Source: Rhodocyclaceae bacterium
Lineage (GTDB): Bacteria > Pseudomonadota > Gammaproteobacteria > Burkholderiales > Rhodocyclaceae
Length of the DNA: 64,000 nucleotides
Reading direction: 5' to 3'
NCBI GenBank assembly: GCA_019455325.1
Contig: JACFMQ010000008.1
Location: 122,748 to 186,747 of the forward strand
Part shown: positions 57,435 through 64,000 of the stretch, piece after piece
Numbering within the stretch: position 1 is the stretch's first letter
Layout: every line of letters starts with the position of its first letter
Translations under genes and position numbers: made by a program
The notes under the pieces: model-generated
The model's database searches: none
The model's input: the letters and a program-made list of their open reading frames with translations, nothing else
What the model was told of the DNA's origin: nothing

Positions 57435-58174
57435 GCGTTGCCGCGCCGGCGTTCGCTCTCGGCATCGGGCTCGCCGGCGGCATCGACCGCGACGGCCGCC
57501 GGGCGCGCGAACTGCTCGCCGCCGGTTTCGACAGCGTCGAGTTCGGCAGCGTCGCCGCCGGCATCGACGGCTTTCCGGACGATGGCGCGGCGACGCTCGC
57601 CGCGCGCCTCGCCGCGCAGGCGCATGGCGACGGGCCGCGCATCGGCGTCGGCCTCGGCCGGCCGCCCGGTGCGCCGCCGGCGGCGCTCGTCGATTGCTGG
57701 ACCGCCGGGCTGGAAGCGGTCGCCGGCGTCGCCGACTACGTCAGCCTCAACCTGACGGCGGCGGCCAACCGGCCGCTGCTGGCGCCGGAATATCGGCCGC
57801 TGCTGGCGCGCGCCTTCGCCGCCGTCGCCGCGCGCCGCGATGCGCTCGCCGCCGGCGGCCATCGCGTCGACCTCGCCGTCAAGCTGCCGCTCGACGGCCC
57901 CGGCGAGCCCTTGCCGACCGTCGGCCTGCTCGCCGTCGCCGCCGGCTTCGAGCGGCTGACGTTGGTGCGCAGCGACGGCGACGCCGGCTTCGCGCGCTTC
58001 GCCGAGCTGGTGCGGCAAATCGACGGACGGGCGGCGCCGGTCGCCGTCGGCGGCATCCGCAGCGCCGCCGACGTGGCCGCGGCGCGCGAAGCCGGCGCCG
58101 CCGGCGTGCAGGTGCACCGGCTCTACGCCGAGCGGGGCGCGGCGTGCCTGGCCGGGCTGCGCGCGGCGACGTGA
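57431..58174 (+). CDS. Dihydroorotate-dehydrogenase-like TIM-barrel flavoprotein
   Basis: A 247-residue protein resembling the FMN domain of dihydroorotate dehydrogenase but shorter than the usual ~310-340. Visible parts are FDSVEFGSVAAG near the N-terminus, DYVSLNLTA, the FMN-contact Lys in DLAVKLPLD, and the phosphate loop GGIRSAADVAAAREAGAAGV. The GTG start overlaps the aminotransferase stop. No pyrimidine gene is near. It may reduce or oxidise a product of the cluster. It is the last gene of the operon. Confidence 0.82.
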   Translation: MSVAAPAFALGIGLAGGIDRDGRRARELLAAGFDSVEFGSVAAGIDGFPDDGAATLAARLAAQAHGDGPRIGVGLGRPPGAPPAALVDCWTAGLEAVAGVADYVSLNLTAAANRPLLAPEYRPLLARAFAAVAARRDALAAGGHRVDLAVKLPLDGPGEPLPTVGLLAVAAGFERLTLVRSDGDAGFARFAELVRQIDGRAAPVAVGGIRSAADVAAAREAGAAGVQVHRLYAERGAACLAGLRAAT

Positions 58175-58225
58175 GCCGCCGGCCGGGGAGGGAGCATTCG
58201 ACAGCGCCCTCGTTTATCCAAGATA

Positions 58226-58242
58226 ATGGGAATTGTTCCCAT
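58226..58242. promoter_or_regulatory. Fur-like box upstream of the FecI-type sigma factor
   Basis: ATGGGAA-TTG-TTCCCAT is a perfect 7-3-7 inverted repeat of Fur-box type, within a longer partly symmetric region. It covers an in-frame ATG at 58226, which is therefore not the start of the sigma factor. Confidence 0.65.
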
Positions 58243-58270
58243 CTTGTCCGGACTATCGACGCCACCGCCC

Positions 58271-58735
58271 ATGGCCGCGCATTTCTATACCGAACTGCTC
58301 AATTTCTTCTCCCGGACGCTGCGCGATCGCGACGCCGCCACCGACGTGGTGCAGGAAAGCTACGCCCGCGTGCTGGCCATGGAGAGCCAGGCGACGATCC
58401 TCGACGTGCGCGCCCTGCTTTACCGGACCGGCAAGAACATCGTGATCGACGCGGCGCGCTCGCGGCAGGCGGAGCTGCGGATGATCGAGACGCTGAGCCT
58501 GATCAGCCCGGACGAATCCCCCTGCCTGGAACGCACCGTCGGCGCCCGGCAAAGCCTGCGCCGACTGGCCGCCCGCCTCGGCGCGCTGCCGCGCAAGCGG
58601 CGCGAGGCCTTCATCCTGGTCCGCATCTACGGCTTCACGCACGCGGAAGCGGCGGCGCACCTCGACACCACGCCGGTGTCCATCGAAAAACACATCGTGC
58701 GCGCGGTCTGCGACCTGATGGCAGCGGCGGCCTGA
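58271..58735 (+). CDS. FecI-type ECF sigma factor
   Basis: A 154-residue iron-starvation sigma factor. Region 2 has RDAATDVVQESYARVLAMES and LLYRTGKNIVIDAARSRQ; region 4 has LGALPRKRREAFILVRIYGF and TTPVSIEKHIVRAV. The ATG at 58271 gives the typical start (AAHFYTELLNFFSRTLRDRD). It is controlled by the Fur-like box and released by the FecR-type protein next to it. Confidence 0.92.
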   Translation: MAAHFYTELLNFFSRTLRDRDAATDVVQESYARVLAMESQATILDVRALLYRTGKNIVIDAARSRQAELRMIETLSLISPDESPCLERTVGARQSLRRLAARLGALPRKRREAFILVRIYGFTHAEAAAHLDTTPVSIEKHIVRAVCDLMAAAA

Positions 58736-58736
58736 C

Positions 58737-59750
58737 ATGGGCAAAGCCACCGACGCCGCACAGCAGCGCCTGTTCGAGCAGGCCCTGCTGTTGGTCGTCC
58801 GCCGGCACGGCGGCTCGCCGGCCGAGGCGGCGGCCGCCGCCCGCGAACTGGCCGACTGGGAAAGCCGCGACGCCGCCCACGCCGACGCCTGCCGGGCGGC
58901 GCTGGACGCCTGGCAACGCACCGACGCCGCCGCGCTGCGCGACGCCTTCGCGCTGCCGCCATCGGCCGACGCGCGCCAGCGGCGGACCCGCCGCCGGCTG
59001 ACCGCACTGCTCGGCTTCGGCGGGCTGGCGCTGCTTGCCGGCGGCGTCGGCCGCTGGTACTGGCAGCAGCCGTCGTTCACGCTGGTCGCCCGCACCGGGC
59101 AGGGGCAGATCGACAGCCGCGAACTGCCGGACGGCAGTCGCATCGACCTGGCAGCGCGTTCCGAAATCGCCGTCGCCTATCACCGCCAGCGCCGGCTGGC
59201 GCATCTCGCCGCCGGCGAGGTACGTTTCGACGTGGCGCCGGACGCCCGGCGCCCGTTCGAGATCGACACGCGGCACGGCCGGGTGCATGTGCTCGGCACC
59301 GCGTTCTCTGTGCGCGTGCAGGACGACGGCCTGCGCGTCGCCGTCGCCCGCGGGCGCGTCGCCGTATGGCGCGCCGGGCAGCCGCCGGACGCGGCGCCGG
59401 ATAGCGAGCTTGCCGCCGGCGACGCCGTTTTCGTGCCGGTGGACGGCGAAGCGCGGCGCAGCCGCATTGCGCCCGACGAGGTCGGCGCCTGGCGCCAGGG
59501 CTGGCTGGTCTTCGACGGCATGCCGCTCGACCTGGCGGTCGACCGCTGGAACGACTATCTGGCGACGCCGCTGACCATCGCGCACCGCCCGGCGCTGGCC
59601 CGCCTGCGGCTGACCGGCAGCTTCCCGATCGGCAACCCGCTCGCCTTCCTGGAAACGCTGCCGCGCACCCATCCGGTCGAGGTCGTCGCGCAGGGCGGCG
59701 GGCGCTTCACGGTGCGGCCGCGACCGGCCGCCGAACACAACGAAAAATAA
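58737..59750 (+). CDS. FecR-type anti-sigma/regulator protein
   Basis: A 337-residue protein that spans the membrane once (LTALLGFGGLALLAGGVG, about 82-100). The N-terminal cytoplasmic part binds the sigma factor. The periplasmic FecR domain (QIDSRELPDGSRIDLAARSE, RVHVLGTAFSVRV) and a C-terminal STN-contact domain follow. It passes the receptor signal to FecI. It starts one base after the FecI stop. Confidence 0.92.
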   Translation: MGKATDAAQQRLFEQALLLVVRRHGGSPAEAAAAARELADWESRDAAHADACRAALDAWQRTDAAALRDAFALPPSADARQRRTRRRLTALLGFGGLALLAGGVGRWYWQQPSFTLVARTGQGQIDSRELPDGSRIDLAARSEIAVAYHRQRRLAHLAAGEVRFDVAPDARRPFEIDTRHGRVHVLGTAFSVRVQDDGLRVAVARGRVAVWRAGQPPDAAPDSELAAGDAVFVPVDGEARRSRIAPDEVGAWRQGWLVFDGMPLDLAVDRWNDYLATPLTIAHRPALARLRLTGSFPIGNPLAFLETLPRTHPVEVVAQGGGRFTVRPRPAAEHNEK

Positions 59751-59765
59751 GCACCCCAAGGCGCG

Positions 59766-60332
59766 TTACGCAAACGGACTGCCGTCTTGCCCGCGTTTCT
59801 GCGAATCCAGCCAGGCGGCATCTTCCTCAAGACGCCTTTTCGCCCTTGCGCTTTCGTCCGTGTCGAAGAAAACGGTTTCCCGGAATCGATACCTCAAGGT
59901 CGGGACGGAAAGGATGCCGGCGAGCAGACCAGCCCTGATCCACTCCTTGTCGCGATCTTCCAGCCGGGCGTACTTGGAAACGGCAGCATCGTTCGGCTCG
60001 AGAAACCACGCGGCCACGCCGCTTTCAAATACGATCGGAATCAGCCGGGACTCCCAGCCAGCGGGAAGTGTCGGCAAAAAAGGAGAAACGGGATCGACGT
60101 AATAGCCGAACCGCTGCTCGAACTCGCTGCCCAGGCCAAGGGGAGCCGCGAGGTCCGACGCCCTGTCCGGATCGTTCTTCGGGTACAGATCGACATCGAT
60201 GGACATCAGCATCCTCTCCGGCGGAGGGCTGTTGCAGCCCAGGACCGACAGGCTGCCGATGATCACGTAGTCCTTGTGATGAATGAGCTTTTGCGCGGCC
60301 TCGAGTTCCGTCTGGATCGCCTTCCTGTCCAT
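59766..60332 (-). CDS. DUF6036-like nucleotidyltransferase-type protein
   Basis: A 188-residue protein. VIIGSLSVLGCN...RMLMSIDVDLYPKND resembles the Gly-Ser and DxD elements of the DUF6036/nucleotidyltransferase fold. LEPNDAAVSKYARLEDRDKE is a block common in such proteins. The pair with the upstream small gene resembles two-gene toxin-antitoxin or abortive-infection modules. The ATG lies six bases from the partner stop. Its base composition is lower in GC than the neighbours, consistent with transfer. Confidence 0.7.
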   Translation of the reverse strand: MDRKAIQTELEAAQKLIHHKDYVIIGSLSVLGCNSPPPERMLMSIDVDLYPKNDPDRASDLAAPLGLGSEFEQRFGYYVDPVSPFLPTLPAGWESRLIPIVFESGVAAWFLEPNDAAVSKYARLEDRDKEWIRAGLLAGILSVPTLRYRFRETVFFDTDESARAKRRLEEDAAWLDSQKRGQDGSPFA

Positions 60333-60338
60333 CAAAGG

Positions 60339-60659
60339 TCAACGCAGGGACAGGAAGCCGAAAGGGGTGTTCTGGCGCAGGGCCGGGCCGTCGCCGTCGG
60401 GTTGCAGAATCGCCTTCGACGCGGCATCCGGCGGCATCGACAGGATATTCCGCCAGGCGTCGATGTAGTGCTGCGAGCACAAACGGCCGGCTTCCCATTT
60501 CCGGATCTGGTCCGATGCCTTTTGCACGACCGACTCGGCATCAGGCCCCATCAGCGCGTCGACCGCCCTGCGGTGGAGCTCGAACAAGGCAATATCCGCA
60601 TGCGCCTTGACGGCTCTTGCCTGCTGCCTTGCCTGAAAAATCCGGGAGCGACTGTCCAT
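60339..60659 (-). CDS. Small partner protein of the nucleotidyltransferase-like gene
   Basis: A 106-residue helical protein of unknown family. SVVQKASDQIRKWEAGRLCS and YIDAWRNILSMPP resemble the antitoxin-like partners of DUF6036 genes. It is the first gene of the pair. The frame is well formed, with an ATG at 60659 and its stop just before the downstream ATG. Confidence 0.65.
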   Translation of the reverse strand: MDSRSRIFQARQQARAVKAHADIALFELHRRAVDALMGPDAESVVQKASDQIRKWEAGRLCSQHYIDAWRNILSMPPDAASKAILQPDGDGPALRQNTPFGFLSLR

Positions 60660-60805
60660 GCGCTCATTATCGGGAATACATCAAAGAGATCAAGGGATTG
60701 ATGCCTCGATGCACGACAAATTCCCCCAGCCGAAAAAATAATTGTCCGGTTGTCGGCCGGACCAACGTCTTCACCGGGAAAGCAACCCAAACGAGGACGT
60801 TCATC

Positions 60806-63250
60806 ATGCACGCTGTTTCACCTTCGCTTCGCCCCCTCCTTCGCCGGCGCCTGCTGCCGCTGGCCGTCGCCGCCGCGCTCGGCGGCCTCGCCGCGCTGCC
60901 GGCTTACGGCCAGGGCACGACGCCGGCGGCCGTGCAGCAATTTTCGCTGCCCGCCCAGCCGCTCGGCCAGGCGCTGAATGCGCTGGCCCGCCAGTCCGGC
61001 GTCGCCGTCTCGGCCGATTCGGCGCTGGTCGCCGGCAAAACGGCGCCGGCGCTGCAAGGCACGATGACGCTGCGCGAGGCGCTGCAACGCGTACTGGCCG
61101 GCAGCGGCCTGGTGGCCGAATCGACCGGTTCGGCCTACACCGTTCGCACGGCCGGCAGTCCGGGCGGCGGCACGATGCTGGCGCCGCTGACCGTCACCGC
61201 CCAGGCCGACCGGGCGACCACCGAAGGCAGCGACTCCTACACCACGCGCAGCATGCAGACCGCCACCCGCCTGCCGCTGTCGATCCGCGAAACGCCGCAA
61301 TCGGTCAGCGTCATGACCCGTCAACGCATGGAGGACCAGGGCCTGATGCAACTGCCTGATGTCATCCAGCAGACCACCGGACTGATCATGGCCAAGTCGG
61401 GCGATCATGGTTCCGACTCGTCGCCGATTTATGCACGCGGCTTCATCGTCGAGAACTATCAGGTCGACGGCATCAGCCACCTGCATAGCAGCTATACCTA
61501 TATTTTCCAAAGCAGCGACATGGCTATCTTCGACCGTGCCGAGGTGGTGCGCGGCGCCACCGGCCTGATGAACGGCATCGGCACGCCGAGCGCGACGATC
61601 AACCTGATCCGCAAGAAGCCGACGGCCGAATTCCAGGGTTACATCAAAGCAGAAGGCGGTTCGTGGGATCGCTATCGACTGGAGGCCGACGCGTCGTCGC
61701 CGCTCAATGCTGCAGGCACGCTGCGCGGGCGCGGCGTCGTCGCCTGGCAGGAGAACGGGTCGTCCGTCGATCGCTTCAAGGAAGAAAAGAATCTTGCCTA
61801 CGGCATCGTCGAAGCCGACCTCACGCCGGACACGCTGCTGAGTGCCGGCATTACGTACCAGCGGCATCGTGCAACCGGCAATTCACGCTATGGCCTGCCG
61901 CTGTTCAACAGCGACGGCGCTTATGCAAACTGGCAGCGGTCCGACTCGGCCGCCGCCTCGTGGGCCTACTCCAGGCGCGAGAATCTGGCAGCCTTCGCGG
62001 CACTCGAACATCGCTTCGCCAACGAATGGCGGGTCAAGGGCACCTATTCTTACGACAGCACCAAATACGACGAACAGATGGGGTATGCCGACGGCGGTTT
62101 TCCGGACAAGGCGACCGGGGAGGGGGTGATGATGACCGCCGGCCGTTGGGCCAGCCCGCCGGTACAGCACAGTATGGACGTCTATGCCGGTGGCCCGTTC
62201 ACGCTGCTCGGCCGCAAGCATGACCTGGTGCTTGGTGTGATGGCATCGAGCACAAAAGAAGACAGCGAATCGTATTACACTTGGCATGTCTTTCCCATAC
62301 CGAACATCTACCGTTGGGATGGCAGCATCCCGGGCCGGCCGGACAGTTCCGCCACTGGCGACTCCAATTACAAGGAAAAGACCCGAAGCGCCTACGTCAC
62401 GGCGCGTTTCAAGCCGTTTGACCCGCTGTCGGTAATCGTCGGTGCACGCACGACGACGTGGGAGGATAGAAAATACACCCGCCCATATGCCTCCGGTATC
62501 GCTTCGACCGTCAAGCGCAAATGGAGCGACCAGGTCACGCCGTATGTCGGCATCGTCTTCGACCTGTCGTCGCAATGGTCGGTCTACGCCAGTTACACCG
62601 ACATCTTCAAGCCCCAGAGCAACAGAAAGGATGTCAGCGGTAACTACATCGACCCGCTGCTCGGCCAGGTTTACGAAATCGGCACCAAGGCCGAACTGTT
62701 CGACGGCAGGCTGAACCTGGCAGCCGCGGTCTACGACATCAAGCAGGACAATCTCGCCGTTCGTATTCCCGGTGTCTTCGCCCCCGACGGCACGGGCGCC
62801 TACCGCGCTGCACAGGGCACCAAGACAAATGGTTTCGAGGTTGAACTGGGCGGGCAAATCGCTCCCAACTGGCAGGCATCCGTCGGTTTCGCCCGCAACC
62901 TGTCGCGGGATGCCGATAGAAATCTGCTGAATACCGACATCCCGCAAAATACGCTCAAGCTGTTCTCCACCTATCGCATGCCATGGGTCGGCAACGGCCT
63001 GACCGTAGGCGGCGGCCTGCGCTGGCAGAACCGGACCGAGGCTGACTTTTCGTGGGCGCCCGGTTCGCCGAAGGTGAAGCAGGAAGCCTATGCACTGGTG
63101 GACCTGATGGCTCGCTACGACATCACAAGGCATATCAGTGCGAGCTTCAACGCCTACAACCTGTTCGACAAGTCCTACCTGAGCACTCCGTGGTCAGCCT
63201 ACTATGGTGAGCCGCGCAGCTTCAGGCTGGGGCTGACCTACCGTTTCTGA
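60806..63250 (+). CDS. TonB-dependent siderophore receptor with signalling STN domain
   Basis: An 814-residue outer-membrane receptor. A signal peptide ends near AYG (residue ~33). An STN domain (about 40-105; QFSLPAQPLGQALNALARQS) passes the signal to FecR. The plug (SIRETPQSVSVMTRQRMEDQ) and barrel follow, ending in FRLGLTYRF. It resembles ferric-pyoverdine or ferric-citrate type receptors. It belongs with the FecI/FecR pair but is separated from it by the DUF6036-like pair. The central part is less GC-rich than its flanks. Confidence 0.93.
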   Translation: MHAVSPSLRPLLRRRLLPLAVAAALGGLAALPAYGQGTTPAAVQQFSLPAQPLGQALNALARQSGVAVSADSALVAGKTAPALQGTMTLREALQRVLAGSGLVAESTGSAYTVRTAGSPGGGTMLAPLTVTAQADRATTEGSDSYTTRSMQTATRLPLSIRETPQSVSVMTRQRMEDQGLMQLPDVIQQTTGLIMAKSGDHGSDSSPIYARGFIVENYQVDGISHLHSSYTYIFQSSDMAIFDRAEVVRGATGLMNGIGTPSATINLIRKKPTAEFQGYIKAEGGSWDRYRLEADASSPLNAAGTLRGRGVVAWQENGSSVDRFKEEKNLAYGIVEADLTPDTLLSAGITYQRHRATGNSRYGLPLFNSDGAYANWQRSDSAAASWAYSRRENLAAFAALEHRFANEWRVKGTYSYDSTKYDEQMGYADGGFPDKATGEGVMMTAGRWASPPVQHSMDVYAGGPFTLLGRKHDLVLGVMASSTKEDSESYYTWHVFPIPNIYRWDGSIPGRPDSSATGDSNYKEKTRSAYVTARFKPFDPLSVIVGARTTTWEDRKYTRPYASGIASTVKRKWSDQVTPYVGIVFDLSSQWSVYASYTDIFKPQSNRKDVSGNYIDPLLGQVYEIGTKAELFDGRLNLAAAVYDIKQDNLAVRIPGVFAPDGTGAYRAAQGTKTNGFEVELGGQIAPNWQASVGFARNLSRDADRNLLNTDIPQNTLKLFSTYRMPWVGNGLTVGGGLRWQNRTEADFSWAPGSPKVKQEAYALVDLMARYDITRHISASFNAYNLFDKSYLSTPWSAYYGEPRSFRLGLTYRF

Positions 63251-63945
63251 CCTACCGCGAGGCGTGTGCGTCCGGCGACGGGAGGCACGCCTCGCTGCCG
63301 GCATCCAGTGGATAGTATCCGAAGCCCGTGTGGCGTATGGATGTGCGCGACCAGATGCGCCAGCGCGCCAGATGGTGCGGATAGCACGGAAACCGGCGCA
63401 TCGAGCGTCAGCGACGAAAGCAACCGAGAGATGCGGTCCGGGTCCGGGTGAACGATCTCGAGCCTGGCAAGAGAGAGCCCTCTGTCTTCAAGCCTGGCGG
63501 CGGGGTGCACATCGGCGTGCCACTGGATGAGGGCCGGGGCGATCCCGTCCAGAGGCACCGAACCGTCGGCGGGAATGGTGATGAGCCAGTCGAGCGCGCC
63601 GCGGCTCATGGGCTCGATATTCCCGAGGGGTTCGGAGGATGCGGCAACGGCGGCGCGGATATCGGCAGTGCGAACGACCCATGTGGACAGGGAGGGCGGC
63701 GACTGCGGCCCGAGACCGTCGAGGGCAAACCAGCGAGGCCGCGCAGGCGCCGGGACCGCCGGATTCGGCGCGATGACTTCGAGAAACATGGCGTCGCCGA
63801 GGCGCAGCAGGAGATTGTGGGTCGCCATGCGCGGGTGCTCGCCGCCGATCTGCGGAGAAACGCCGAGGGTCTCGCGGACGAAGGCGGCGCCTGTTTCGAG
63901 CGAGAAGGCGGTCACCGTGATGTGATCGAGAAAGGCGCTTGCCAT
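63238..63945 (-). CDS. Glyoxalase-like (VOC fold) protein
   Basis: A 235-residue protein of the glyoxalase-like VOC group. The front part (FLDHITVTAFSLETGAAFVR, NLLLRLGDAMFLEVIAPNP) and the second module (RLEIVHPDPDRISRLLSSL) show the paired folds. His and Glu residues could bind a metal. The substrate is unknown. It overlaps the receptor end by 13 bases in convergent orientation. The last 55 bases of the window hold nothing recognisable. Confidence 0.8.
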   Translation of the reverse strand: MASAFLDHITVTAFSLETGAAFVRETLGVSPQIGGEHPRMATHNLLLRLGDAMFLEVIAPNPAVPAPARPRWFALDGLGPQSPPSLSTWVVRTADIRAAVAASSEPLGNIEPMSRGALDWLITIPADGSVPLDGIAPALIQWHADVHPAARLEDRGLSLARLEIVHPDPDRISRLLSSLTLDAPVSVLSAPSGALAHLVAHIHTPHGLRILSTGCRQRGVPPVAGRTRLAVGQKR

Positions 63946-64000
63946 CTAACGAATGAAAGGGACTTCCCCGTCCCGAGGTTGCGGCGGAAGCCGCAGTCGG

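Noticed and set aside
58226-58270. Upstream ATG for the FecI-type sigma factor
   Set aside because: It lies inside the Fur-like inverted repeat and adds residues not found in the family.

Overview
The window comes from a GC-rich, respiring, denitrifying betaproteobacterium, most likely of the Rhodocyclales (Azospira/Azonexus/Thauera-like). This is inferred from codon and base composition, a cytochrome cd1 nitrite reductase (nirS), a CcoG-type cbb3 oxidase assembly factor, many periplasmic c-type cytochromes and two PQQ alcohol dehydrogenases. No rRNA, tRNA, CRISPR array, IS transposase or phage gene was seen.

Layout. 0-4.3 kb (minus strand): a c-di-GMP GGDEF/EAL protein, a soluble chemoreceptor with a CZB zinc domain, and a DUF2249 + MIP18-type pair with a possible NsrR half-site. 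4.5-8.9 kb: the ABC-F ATPase uup, a DUF411 protein, a Phd/PIN toxin-antitoxin pair, a TonB-receptor remnant and a SprA-like metalloprotease. 9-15 kb: nirS with an Fnr/Dnr box and a clear terminator, two small degenerate receiver-Fis proteins, a MocR-type regulator and ccoG. 15-25.5 kb: an XRE-cupin regulator/benE divergon with twin operators, then mostly housekeeping genes (GNAT, HIT, isochorismatase-fold hydrolase with a sigma-54 promoter, threonine dehydratase, greB, htpG, dienoyl-CoA isomerase). 25.4-27.2 kb: a RES/Xre and a PIN/Phd toxin-antitoxin module, each with its own palindromic operator.

27.3-58.2 kb is a PQQ alcohol-oxidation island. It holds a cytochrome c550 / periplasmic binding protein / beta-propeller / cytochrome b561 operon, an aldehyde dehydrogenase-DUF779-cytochrome c551 group, two AcoR-type sigma-54 activators, two NarL-type two-component systems and two quinoprotein alcohol dehydrogenases. 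The active-site residues suggest that one dehydrogenase uses calcium (Asp-Phe-Ser) and the other a lanthanide (Asp-Phe-Asp). The lanthanide-type enzyme is transcribed divergently from a tightly packed 10-kb operon: leader ORF, TonB-like protein, TonB receptor, histidine kinase, response regulator, prolyl iminopeptidase-like hydrolase, PqqE, a 30-residue membrane peptide, a PuuD-like membrane protein, a SerC-like aminotransferase and a dihydroorotate-dehydrogenase-like TIM barrel. Both sides carry sigma-54 promoters around one shared inverted repeat. This divergon is the best candidate for an undescribed system, perhaps for lanthanide or PQQ acquisition, sensing, or cofactor/metallophore modification.

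58.2-64 kb: an iron-starvation FecI/FecR pair behind a Fur-like box and its siderophore receptor, separated by an oppositely oriented DUF6036-like pair, then a glyoxalase-like protein.

In the proposed scheme, alcohols are oxidised in the periplasm by the two quinoproteins, electrons pass to the c-type cytochromes, and the aldehyde dehydrogenase removes the aldehyde. Sigma-54 activators coordinate most of these transcription units, while the two-component systems would choose between calcium and lanthanide enzymes.
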